DNA of 64,000 nt from Rhodospirillales bacterium (GTDB taxonomy: Bacteria > Pseudomonadota > Alphaproteobacteria > Micavibrionales > Micavibrionaceae): assembly GCA_020638395.1 (NCBI GenBank), contig JACKIP010000001.1, forward strand, positions 186,001 to 250,000, in the 5' to 3' direction. Below, piece after piece: positions 25,701-33,787 of this stretch. Both the position numbers and the translations under genes were made by a program. A model generated the notes under the pieces. It was not told the origin of the DNA. It searched no databases and saw nothing but the letters and a program-made list of their open reading frames with translations. Every line of letters begins with the position of its first letter. Position 1 is the stretch's first letter.

Positions 25701-28501
25701 TTGGATACGTTCTAAGTGACAAAGACGGCGATACCGCTTCTGCTATCCTGACCGTCACCCTGACCGCGACAAATGATATACCGACCCTGACCGCGACCAG
25801 CGTGTCTCTAGATGAAACCAGCTTCCACAGCACGTCTGTTCTGCAAAGAAGCGGAACGATTTCTGCCTCCTTTGGCAATGACGGGCCGGGAACAGTCACA
25901 ACGGATGGTCACGCCCCGACGGGACTGACCGCAAACGGCGCTCCCATCACGATAACCTCGACCGCAACAGGCTATACCGGAGCTCTGGCAAATGGAACGG
26001 TGGTCTTTACCCTGACCCTGAACAGTACCGGCACGACGTATACCTACCGGCAATTTGTGGCGATGGATCATCCCAACCCGTTAAACGCCAATGAGCCGAT
26101 GACCCTGCAATTCGGTATTGCGGCAAAAGATGCGGATGGAGACACCTCTCACAGCCTGATCTCCGTGACGGTTTACGACGACGCCCCGATCGCACGGGCG
26201 GATGTGAACACTCTGGATCTGAGCCAGACCATCGACAGCGGAAACGTCATAACCGGCCTGAATGGAGGCGCAAACGCCAAAGACACGCTCAGCGCGGATG
26301 CCCCAACCCTTCTGACCAAAGTCAACGGGATTGATATTCCGGCTGATGGCTCGAACGTCCAGATCACCGGAATTTACGGAGTTCTGACGATCAATAATAC
26401 CGGGGCCTATACCTACGAGATCAAGTCCTACAGCTCAATCACGACCGATTTTGCTTTGAACCCGGTCTCCGCAGACGTAGCGGGGCTGGAAAATTCTCTG
26501 ACCAAAGGCGGGGTAAGCGTATCCATCCAGAATTCCGGTGAATATGATCTGACCTGGATTGTCGGATCTGATGGAGCCGGACTGGGTATTGATAATCTGG
26601 CAACCGCAGATGATCTGTCCGTTTCACCAAATGGAGAGACCTTCCGGATTTCTTTCGAGGAGAATGTCTCCAAGGTCACCCTGACGGTCACGGAGTTACT
26701 AAAGAACGTGATAGACGGGATGTACGGACTTGATTACATTATTCATTTTGCCGATGGATCTATCCACAGCGGAGAACAACGCGTCACAGCAAATGACCTT
26801 GCCGCCGGCAATGGCAGCTTCAGCTTTGGGTTTGACTCCGCCGATTATGCCGGACAGGCAATTTCCTATATCGAGCTCAGCTCAACCAATAACGGGTTCT
26901 ATCTGGGAACGTCCTTCCTGCTGAGCAATGTCACAGCCTCCTACGTTGAAGCGCTGACGATTGATGACCGGTTTACCTACACGTTGCAGGATGCGGATGA
27001 TGATACCTCTGTGTCCACACTGACCTTTACCGGACGCCAGAATATTGAAAGCAACGTCCTGATTGTCGGGGAAAATATTGACGATACGACCGGGGAAACA
27101 ACTCCCTGGGCCGTTGGAACCGGCGCCGGAGTCATTACCGGATTATCCGGACATGATGTTCTGGTAGGGGATATCGGCGGATCTCAACTTGAGAATTTAA
27201 ACAAAGATTATAACTTCTTGTTTATTCTTGATATTTCAAACTCTATGAACGAGATTGGCGATACGAGCGGCGCAACGAAAATTGCCCTTCTCAAAGATGC
27301 GCTGGAAAATCTTTTGACGGATTTTGGAAATTACGAGAATGGCGCCATCCGGGTCCACTTTACTCCATTCAACACCACGGCCCTGACCGGTGCGACCTTT
27401 ACAATTACCGATGCCGGACAGCTACAGGCCGCCATCGACTGGGTTAATAAATTAAGCGCCGACGGGTTTACCAACTATGAATCTGCCTTACAGGCGGGGA
27501 TCAACTGGCTGCAGGGAGGGGAACCGATCAGCGGAGCCACCACCACAACCTATTTCCTGTCTGACGGCGAACCGAACCTGTTTGTGAATACCTCCGGAAA
27601 TGTGGAAAAAGGCGCAACGACAGGAGTTATTATCAACGAACTGACAGGGATCAGTGACGGCTCTGATGAAGTCTCCATCTTAAATGGTCTGAGCGATAAC
27701 GTGATCTCGATCGGTATTGATGTGACGGGCGATCTGCCGGTGATGAACCTGATCGATCAGGACGGCACGCTGATTATTACACAACCCGAAGACCTAAGCC
27801 TTGTCCTCAGCGGTACCAATCCTCTGATCCAGTTAGCTTCGGTCGGGAATGACGTCATATCCGGCGGTTTTGGGGATGACCTGATTTACGGCGATAGTGT
27901 CAATACGGATGCTCTTGCCGATGCGCAGGGACTGACAGACCTGATCGAAGGCGCGGGCTGGAGCGTTTTTGAAGCGCTGGAAGCCGGAAAAGGCACGACC
28001 ACCACCTGGAGCCGCGCCGATACACTGGCATATATCCGCACCCATACTCTGGAACTGGCAGAAGAGTCCGTTGATACAGAAGGACATGCCCGGACCGGAG
28101 GCAATGATACTCTGACAGGCGGGGCCGGAAACGACATCCTGTTTGGTCAGGAAGGCAATGACATCCTGAATGGTGGTAGCGGAAATGATCTGCTTTATGG
28201 CGGCAGTGGAGCCGACCGCTTCCTGTTTACCTCCGACGCCGGACATGCTAACGTCATTGGCGATTTCGATGCGGCCGAAGGCGATGTTCTGGATCTGGGC
28301 GGTTTGCTCGAAGGGTTTGACCCGGTTACGGATGCGATTGCCGATTTTGTTACCCTGACAGAAACAGGCGGCAATACGGTCGTGTCCGTGGATACAAACG
28401 GAACAGATCTGGGAGCCAGCTTCACCGCCGTTGTGACCCTGGAGCACGTAACCGGTCTGGACGTCACAACCCTTTATGCGCAGGGAACCCTCATCGCATA
28501 A
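22742..28501 (+). CDS. Giant RTX adhesin with VWA domain, type I secreted
   Basis: The protein has 1,919 residues from the ATG at 22742, which has AGGAG 5 nt upstream; the longer frame from 22718 lacks one. Layout: an N-terminal domain (1-90), an Ala/Pro-rich linker (95-215) with two PAAG motifs at 173-176 and 194-197, paired extracellular beta domains (A1 about 263-385, B1 385-505, A2 505-640, B2 640-760, then C1, D1, C2, D2 to about 1240, the D type resembling VCBS repeats), a further beta region, a von Willebrand A domain (about 1490-1690) with MIDAS motif DISNS (Asp1497), RTX nonapeptides (about 1702-1720 and 1787-1825) and a C-terminal secretion domain. It lacks a signal peptide. Likely role: surface attachment or biofilm formation. 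The tolC, ABC and HlyD genes follow directly. Confidence 0.93.
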   Translation: MSQDTTKTQKIVETTKNIPESSALDLSTCSTGKVAATAESIEDIALENNVLVITLKDGSEIKIENFKAVMAAGGITELTLADGTVIDLEALGTGEKAGTGTETADATGVTPPQPKQNVVPATTAAEEELARVIAEGTGEKAVETPADTTPAEASAQTQPPQAQLAAQAAAVEPAAGDQNQTMAMVAEKLAAVEPAAGNTATGGATGRAGGYGFNSSADTIRIAGLNSIGPINPTALQYGITHPQQDLGLINETSALDSPLLSVNGGIGNVIVKEDGSVFVPISATLQGQNTAGQILSVFLSGVEASVAASAGFTPTATPGEYVLTLAAGENYNGGLTFTPLPQSDVDLGSLTVTATVDDPATGLTSSVTGSATITTDAVADVPLIDALNGATFKGQDLAVNVSGSLTSDLDGSETITGYQISGVPAGFGFNGGTYDPVLNVWNFTQAELANLEIHPPADYVGTLTLRATVFNAETTLSDTESDFSDNTNSASKDFTLSWSDGPVITYQFEAQVDADTGLVREDSSVRLHLDVQNSAHVGPISGDEVLSVTISGLQSGWTVTLDPYMTASWQKITDGVFKITLPAGENYSGFITFQPPANSDLDHPTFTIQADVYDPILNLTQSASATADIVTDAVIDLPHLLAGNVSGTEGTTISLNISAAIGETSNISETLTKIEISNLPAGATLTQFQSYDNLTGIWTLSPADLAGLQVILPIGRTGSTTVSVSVTSVEDIQSGTATNREVDLTDNSATVSKDFTLTIQDNSIPTVDPAVVQANEALLSAGTVTVNGQLNINFGSDNVGAQVLPGASVPTGLTSGGAAVVVTVAGSVYTARLADGTEVFTLTLKGDGSFVYEQSRPLDHQEGGPTDNVLPLQFGVRVVDGDGSVVTTTLTVNVLDDAPVAVDDKISIDESLAQQVSGTVMTNDDPGVDLPTAITRVTFGTHVVNIPTNGAFAEIQGLYGVLKINILGEYTYTLTATNPPSGTEAFGYVLSDKDGDTASAILTVTLTATNDIPTLTATSVSLDETSFHSTSVLQRSGTISASFGNDGPGTVTTDGHAPTGLTANGAPITITSTATGYTGALANGTVVFTLTLNSTGTTYTYRQFVAMDHPNPLNANEPMTLQFGIAAKDADGDTSHSLISVTVYDDAPIARADVNTLDLSQTIDSGNVITGLNGGANAKDTLSADAPTLLTKVNGIDIPADGSNVQITGIYGVLTINNTGAYTYEIKSYSSITTDFALNPVSADVAGLENSLTKGGVSVSIQNSGEYDLTWIVGSDGAGLGIDNLATADDLSVSPNGETFRISFEENVSKVTLTVTELLKNVIDGMYGLDYIIHFADGSIHSGEQRVTANDLAAGNGSFSFGFDSADYAGQAISYIELSSTNNGFYLGTSFLLSNVTASYVEALTIDDRFTYTLQDADDDTSVSTLTFTGRQNIESNVLIVGENIDDTTGETTPWAVGTGAGVITGLSGHDVLVGDIGGSQLENLNKDYNFLFILDISNSMNEIGDTSGATKIALLKDALENLLTDFGNYENGAIRVHFTPFNTTALTGATFTITDAGQLQAAIDWVNKLSADGFTNYESALQAGINWLQGGEPISGATTTTYFLSDGEPNLFVNTSGNVEKGATTGVIINELTGISDGSDEVSILNGLSDNVISIGIDVTGDLPVMNLIDQDGTLIITQPEDLSLVLSGTNPLIQLASVGNDVISGGFGDDLIYGDSVNTDALADAQGLTDLIEGAGWSVFEALEAGKGTTTTWSRADTLAYIRTHTLELAEESVDTEGHARTGGNDTLTGGAGNDILFGQEGNDILNGGSGNDLLYGGSGADRFLFTSDAGHANVIGDFDAAEGDVLDLGGLLEGFDPVTDAIADFVTLTETGGNTVVSVDTNGTDLGASFTAVVTLEHVTGLDVTTLYAQGTLIA
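23246..23331 (+). repeat. Tandem 23-bp repeat coding for AAVEPAAG
   Basis: GCCGCCGTTGAACCGGCCGCCGG occurs at 23246-23268 and 23309-23331. The 63-bp spacing equals 21 codons, so the same peptide is written twice in frame. The peptide contains the di-alanine PAAG motif. Confidence 0.85.
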
Positions 28502-28557
28502 ACAAAGGCAATATAATTTGAATAATTAAATGAATGATTACAAAAAACGGAGAACGG

Positions 28558-29910
28558 ATGATGACTGCACTGAAACAAAAAGCCCTTCTGGGAACGGCGC
28601 TGATAGCTCTGGCTTTTGCGACGCCTGCGTCTGCTCAGGAAAACCCGACCCTGCAAACCCTCCGCGATGCGGTGGCAGTCGGGGTTATGACCAACCCGGA
28701 ATATAACGTGGTTGCCAGCTCCCGCCGGGCGACCGACGAAGAATTGAATCAGGCAGAAGCTCTCTACCTGCCATCTGTCGATCTGAATGCCGATACTGGC
28801 TATGAATATACCGACGATCCCGGCACCCGCGCAGGAACCGGCGATAAGGATGAAAGCCTGTACCGGTACGAAACTGGATTGACCGTGACCCAATTGTTAT
28901 TCGACGGGTTTGAAACAAAATATGAAAATAAGCGCCAGGAAAACAGAGTTTTATCCGCGGCGCACCGCGTCCGGGAAACGACTGAATTTGTCGGTCTGGA
29001 TATTGTCGACTCCTATCTGGAAGTCCTGAGACAACGCCAGCTCGTACAGATTGCCCGCGATAACATCGCCGCGCACTATGACATTCTGCGCCAGATCGAA
29101 GACGGTGTCACCGCCGGGCGTTCCACACAAGCTGATGTCGAACAGGCCAATGCGCGTCTGGCCCGGGCGCAAGCCACAGAATCTGACGCCCGCGAAGCTC
29201 TGCGGGGCGCGGAAGCCAAATATCGTCATAATGTCGGGGATCTGCCAAAAGACCTGATGGTGCCACGTGTTCCGGTTGAGAAACTGGCGCAAACGGTTGA
29301 TCTGGAAGTTGACGAAGCTCTGGTGAAAAGCCCGACGCTGGATGTGATGGAAGCCGATATCCGTGTTGCCGATGCGGAATTCAATGGCACACAATCCACA
29401 CTTTATCCACAGGTTGACCTTCAGCTCAATGCCCGTCAGGGGCATAATCTGGGCGGCGTTGACGGGCGCGACCGCTCTGCGACCAGTCTGCTGGTCATGA
29501 ACTGGAACCTGTATCGCGGCGGTGCCGACATGGCGCGGGCCCGCGAATTCATTCACCGGGTCCAGCAACAAAAAGAAGAGCGTGCAAATGCCGCCCGCAA
29601 AATCGAAGAGGATGTGCGCCGGACCTGGGCTTCAAAAACAGCCGCCGCAGAGCGGGCCTCCGCCTTCCAGCGTCAGGTTGCCGCCAATACCGAGGTTGTC
29701 AGTGCCTATATGGATCAGTTTGATCTGAACCGCCGGACTCTGCTCGATGTGCTGGATGCACAGAACGAACTGTTCGTTTCCCGGACCAATGCCATCAATG
29801 CGCATTTCGTTGAAATGACCGCCGTTTACCGGTTGCTGGCGATCAAGGGAGACTTGCTGCCGACGCTGGGCGTGGAATATCCACGGGAAAGTATTGCCTC
29901 TCTCAAATAA
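28558..29910 (+). CDS. TolC-family outer-membrane channel of type I secretion
   Basis: The 450-residue protein (start at 28558, GGAG 5 nt upstream) begins with a signal peptide (KALLGTALIALAFATPASA, cut before QE). It has the two repeated halves of TolC, each with a long helical hairpin (for example about residues 110-215 and 320-425) and beta strands. Segments such as GYEYTDDPG, LLFDGFETKYEN and YRGGADMARAREF are typical. TolC proteins form the trimeric channel that spans the outer membrane and periplasm. It lies 56 bp after the giant adhesin gene and before the ABC and adaptor genes, which together make a complete exporter. Confidence 0.94.
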   Translation: MMTALKQKALLGTALIALAFATPASAQENPTLQTLRDAVAVGVMTNPEYNVVASSRRATDEELNQAEALYLPSVDLNADTGYEYTDDPGTRAGTGDKDESLYRYETGLTVTQLLFDGFETKYENKRQENRVLSAAHRVRETTEFVGLDIVDSYLEVLRQRQLVQIARDNIAAHYDILRQIEDGVTAGRSTQADVEQANARLARAQATESDAREALRGAEAKYRHNVGDLPKDLMVPRVPVEKLAQTVDLEVDEALVKSPTLDVMEADIRVADAEFNGTQSTLYPQVDLQLNARQGHNLGGVDGRDRSATSLLVMNWNLYRGGADMARAREFIHRVQQQKEERANAARKIEEDVRRTWASKTAAAERASAFQRQVAANTEVVSAYMDQFDLNRRTLLDVLDAQNELFVSRTNAINAHFVEMTAVYRLLAIKGDLLPTLGVEYPRESIASLK

Positions 29911-29947
29911 GTTTGATTGAACAAAATCAATTTTTTAGCGACTTTTT

Positions 29948-29989
29948 AAGAACCGAATGTTAAAAATAAACTTCGGTTCTTTTTCTTTT
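29948..29989 (+). terminator. Rho-independent terminator between tolC and the ABC gene
   Basis: AAGAACCGAA (29948-29957) pairs perfectly with TTCGGTTCTT (29972-29981), followed by TTTTCTTTT. It lies 38 bp after the tolC stop and overlaps the TTG at 29988, so that TTG is unlikely as a start of the next gene. It should limit transcription from the adhesin-tolC unit into the exporter genes. Confidence 0.82.
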
Positions 29990-30011
29990 GACCTTCATAA
30001 AGGCTTTTTCC

Positions 30012-32291
30012 GTGGAACAAAACAGCTCTGACCCGTCAGTAAATTCTCCCGATTCTTCTCAGAAAGCGGCACAGAAACCTTCGGCAACCCACCCCGATAA
30101 ATGGCCGCTGGAGGCAGACCGTCTGGCCATCCATCAACCGCTGGTGGCCTGTCTGCAACTGATTGCCGGGCATTACGGGCGACGTACGAGCATTAACGCC
30201 CTGACGGCCGGACTTCCCTTGCCCCGCACCGGGATCACGCCGACCCTGTTCGAGCGGGCGGCCGGACGCGCCGATCTTGCCGCCAGCCTGATGGAGCGCT
30301 CTCTGGAGTCTCTGGCAATCGCCCCGAATTTACCTTGCATTCTGGTCCTGAAGGACGGGCAGGCCTGCATTTTGTGGGAGGTGATCGAAAAACCTGCCGC
30401 CAGAAACACAAAACCGGGCATCCTGTTTAGACTCCAGCTTCCGGAGACCGCGACCGAACGGCAGGACCTGTCTCTGGATAAACTCCGCTCCCTATATGAC
30501 GGGTATGCCTATTTCATCCGCCCGGTGGCGCGCATAGATGAACGCGCGGGTCCGGCCGAAATTGATACGACCAAAGACTGGTTCAAGGGGACCTTGCTTG
30601 CCCATAAGTCGCTTTATATGGAAGTCATTCTCGCGGCGCTGCTGATTAACCTGTTCGCACTGGTCAGTCCGCTCTTTGTGATGAATGTGTATGACCGCGT
30701 TCTTCCCCACAAGGCCATAGATACGCTCTGGGTGCTGGCTGTCGGAATATTCACGGTTTATCTGTTTGATTTTGTTCTTAAAAACCTGCGAGCGCAATTT
30801 CTGGATCATGCCGGACGATCTGCAGATGTAAAAATTTCTGCGGCATTGTTTGAACAGGTGATGGGCATGACCATGGCGGCACGCCCCGCATCCGCCGGAG
30901 TGATGGCCAGCCATATGAAAGAATTCGAGACTCTGCGCGACTTCTTTACCTCCGGAACCATGGCGGCGCTGGTTGATCTGCCTTTTACCATTATTTTTGT
31001 CCTGCTGATCTATATCATCGGCGGCCCTATGGCGCTGGTCTCCCTTCTGGCCATTCCTGTGGTAATTGGCATTGGTCTGTTGTTACAGGGGCCTATGCAG
31101 AAAGTTATCCGACAGAGCATGAACGAATCTGCTCTGAAGAATGCGCTTTTGTTTGAAACCATCACCGGACTGGAAACGATTAAATCACAGGCGGCGGAAA
31201 GTCATGCCCAGCGCCGCTGGGAAGAATTGACGGATAAATCCTCCCGCACCGCGATCAAATCACGGAAACTAGCGGCCTACGCGACAAACGGAGCTATTTT
31301 CATCCAGCAACTCGCCGGAGTCATTGTCGTGATTGTAGGGGTGTATCTGGTCTCGATGGATAACAGTCCCTACACAATGGGATCTCTCATTGCCTGCGTT
31401 ATTCTGACCGGTCGTGCCTTAGCACCGCTGGCACAGGTTGCCGGATTGATGACCCGCCTCAACCAGTCCCGCGAAGCGTTAAAACATCTGGATGCCATGA
31501 TGAAAAAACCGGTGGAGCGCCCGGCAGGCAAGCACTTTATTTCCATCGCCCATGTCAAAGGACAGATTGATTTCAAGGATGTCATTTTCAAATATCCGGG
31601 CCAGACGCGCCCGGCCCTGAATGGCGTTTCTTTTTCGATTGATCCCGGCGAGCATATCGGCGTGATTGGCGCGGTCGGCTCTGGCAAAACAACCGTCGAA
31701 CGCCTGCTGCATAACCTGTTCCAGCCGGATAGTGGCACTGTTCAGCTCGACGGCACAGATGTCCGCCAGATTGATCCGGGCGATCTGCGCCGGAATATCG
31801 GGGTTGTCCAGCAATCGCCCCAGCTTTTTTACGGATCAATCCGCGAAAATATCACGATGGGGCATGAGATGGCCACCGAGAATGCCGTTCTGCGCGCTGC
31901 TGAAATGGCCGGTGTGATGGAATTTATCAGGGACTCGGAAACCGGACTTGATACCCCGGTCGGAGAGCGCGGAGAAGCCTTATCCGGAGGGCAGCGGCAA
32001 GCCGTCGCCGTCGCCCGCGCCCTGCTCTACGATCCGTCCGTGCTGATTCTGGATGAGCCGACGGCGTCCATGGACCCGGCCTCTGAAAACCGTCTGCGGC
32101 AAAGACTGGAGCAAATTACCGAAGGCCGGACCATCCTGCTCATTACGCATAAGGGCGCAATGCTGACACTCGTCGACAAACTGATTTTGATGGATAAAGG
32201 CAAAATGATCGCATATGGCCCGAAAGATGAGATTATCCGCCGTCTACAGGCCCGTGAATTTGGAACGGACGCGGAGAATACAAAGGTTTAG
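30012..32291 (+). CDS. Type I secretion ABC exporter, LssB-like
   Basis: With a GTG start at 30012 (AAAGG 8 nt upstream) the protein has 759 residues. The N-terminal part (about 35-130) is a C39-peptidase-like domain that lacks the catalytic Cys/His pair (HQPLVACLQLIAGHYGR), as in exporters of RTX proteins. A six-helix membrane domain follows (about 195-480), then the ATPase (about 510-740) with Walker A GAVGSGKTT, signature LSGGQRQAVA, Walker B VLILDEPTASMD and the switch His in LLITHKG. The family includes LapB-type exporters of giant adhesins. It is coupled to the HlyD-type gene, 5 bp downstream. Confidence 0.93.
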   Translation: MEQNSSDPSVNSPDSSQKAAQKPSATHPDKWPLEADRLAIHQPLVACLQLIAGHYGRRTSINALTAGLPLPRTGITPTLFERAAGRADLAASLMERSLESLAIAPNLPCILVLKDGQACILWEVIEKPAARNTKPGILFRLQLPETATERQDLSLDKLRSLYDGYAYFIRPVARIDERAGPAEIDTTKDWFKGTLLAHKSLYMEVILAALLINLFALVSPLFVMNVYDRVLPHKAIDTLWVLAVGIFTVYLFDFVLKNLRAQFLDHAGRSADVKISAALFEQVMGMTMAARPASAGVMASHMKEFETLRDFFTSGTMAALVDLPFTIIFVLLIYIIGGPMALVSLLAIPVVIGIGLLLQGPMQKVIRQSMNESALKNALLFETITGLETIKSQAAESHAQRRWEELTDKSSRTAIKSRKLAAYATNGAIFIQQLAGVIVVIVGVYLVSMDNSPYTMGSLIACVILTGRALAPLAQVAGLMTRLNQSREALKHLDAMMKKPVERPAGKHFISIAHVKGQIDFKDVIFKYPGQTRPALNGVSFSIDPGEHIGVIGAVGSGKTTVERLLHNLFQPDSGTVQLDGTDVRQIDPGDLRRNIGVVQQSPQLFYGSIRENITMGHEMATENAVLRAAEMAGVMEFIRDSETGLDTPVGERGEALSGGQRQAVAVARALLYDPSVLILDEPTASMDPASENRLRQRLEQITEGRTILLITHKGAMLTLVDKLILMDKGKMIAYGPKDEIIRRLQAREFGTDAENTKV

Positions 32292-32296
32292 ACAAA

Positions 32297-33757
32297 ATGA
32301 CAAAAAAACAACCTCCTATTGGTAAAATAACGCCCAAAAAAGTACCAGCGGACCGAGCCAAACCGGGCCGTCCGGATATGGATCTGGCGGATGAAGCCTC
32401 GCCGATACAACAGCATATGGAGAAAAACTCTCTGGCACAGGCCAAGGAACGTCTGGATGCCCGCGCCGAGAGCTTCTTAATCACCGACAGCGACCTGCCG
32501 GTTTCCCGTCACTATATTCTGTTCAGCATTGCTCTGTTTATTGTGGCCTTCGTCACCTGGGCCAGCTGGGCTAAACTGGATGAAGTGACCCGAGGACAGG
32601 GGAAAATTATTTCGTCTCTGGAAACAAAAACTCTGCAATCACTCGAAGGCGGCATTGTGGATGAGTTTCTGGTGCGGGAGGGAGAACAGGTCAAAAAAGG
32701 ACAAATCCTGTTGCGGTTGCGAGATATCGCCGCCTCGTCTGATCTGGGGGCCAATGAACAGCGCTATCTCGGCACGCTGGCCGCTGTCTCAAGGTTGCAG
32801 GCCGAGGCCGAGGGATTATCTTCTCCGGATTTTCCGGAAGATGTGATGAAGAAAGCACCACAAAGCGTTATCGAAGAAATGAATGCGTTTAAAGCAACGC
32901 GCAAACAAATTGAAAGCCAGCGCAGCGTGCTTGAACAGCAATTATCCCAGAGACAGCAGGAGGTGCGGGAAATTTCCACACGGATTAACGATACACGCGG
33001 ATTGTTGCGCATCGCCAAAGAAGAACAATCCATGATTGCGCCGCTGGTGGAAAAAGGCTCCGCGCCGCGCATGGAACTGCTGCAACTGGAACGCAGCATT
33101 AAGGAACGGCAAACTGAGCTGAACGGCCTGACAACCTCTTTGCCCCGCGCCAAATCTGCGGTTGATGAGGCCGAAGCTCGTCTCAAGGAACTCGCAACCA
33201 ATACCAAAGCCACGGCCCAGACCGAACTCGCGGCCAAAACAATGGAATTAAATTCCCTGAAGGAAACGCTGGCCGCACTCGAAGACCGTAAAACCCGTAC
33301 CGAGATGATCTCTCCGGTGGATGGGTTTGTGCAGGATATCAAGGTCAATACCATCGGGGGGGTTGTCCAGCCGGGAGCGGACGTCATCGAAATTGTTCCC
33401 TCGGATGATAATTTACTGATTGAAGCCCGCATCCGTCCGGATGATATCGGGTTTTTGCATCCTGGTATGAAAGCCGTGGTCAAGATCACTGCCTATGATT
33501 ATGCCATTTACGGTGGTCTGGACGGCGAGCTTCTCGATATCTCTCCAGACTCTTTTCAGGATGAACGCGGACAGATCTATTTCCGCGCCCGCATTCGTAC
33601 GTTTGAAAACCAGCTCACCCCCAGAGGCGGGAAAGACCTGCCCATCAAGGTTGGTATGCTGACCAGCGTTGACATTCTCACCGGTGAAAAAACCGTCATG
33701 CAGTACATTCTGAAACCTCTGCGCAAAACGCTGGATAACGCGATGAATGAGCGTTAG
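32297..33757 (+). CDS. HlyD-family membrane fusion protein of type I secretion
   Basis: The 486-residue protein connects the ABC exporter with the TolC channel through the periplasm. It has a Lys/Pro-rich cytoplasmic head (1-70), one membrane helix (about 73-92), a lipoyl half-motif EGGIVDEFLVREGEQVKKGQ (about 118-137), a long coiled coil (about 160-340) and the second lipoyl half plus beta barrel (SPVDGFVQDIKVNTIGGVV, about 338-356), ending with a VLTGEKT-type segment near residue 465 (ILTGEKTVMQYILKPL). Length and order fit the LapC/HlyD group. It converges with the orphan gene at 33788. Confidence 0.93.
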   Translation: MTKKQPPIGKITPKKVPADRAKPGRPDMDLADEASPIQQHMEKNSLAQAKERLDARAESFLITDSDLPVSRHYILFSIALFIVAFVTWASWAKLDEVTRGQGKIISSLETKTLQSLEGGIVDEFLVREGEQVKKGQILLRLRDIAASSDLGANEQRYLGTLAAVSRLQAEAEGLSSPDFPEDVMKKAPQSVIEEMNAFKATRKQIESQRSVLEQQLSQRQQEVREISTRINDTRGLLRIAKEEQSMIAPLVEKGSAPRMELLQLERSIKERQTELNGLTTSLPRAKSAVDEAEARLKELATNTKATAQTELAAKTMELNSLKETLAALEDRKTRTEMISPVDGFVQDIKVNTIGGVVQPGADVIEIVPSDDNLLIEARIRPDDIGFLHPGMKAVVKITAYDYAIYGGLDGELLDISPDSFQDERGQIYFRARIRTFENQLTPRGGKDLPIKVGMLTSVDILTGEKTVMQYILKPLRKTLDNAMNER

Positions 33758-33787
33758 GAATAGAGATCTGGTCTGGATCTATAGCCT

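Noticed and set aside
22730..28467. Many minus-strand frames of 60-250 residues within the adhesin gene
   Set aside because: They are antisense frames of low-stop DNA; none has a ribosome site or a domain.
30012..32291. A bacteriocin-type exporter with an active C39 peptidase
   Set aside because: The N-terminal domain lacks the catalytic Cys and His, so it is the non-cleaving type that serves RTX substrates.
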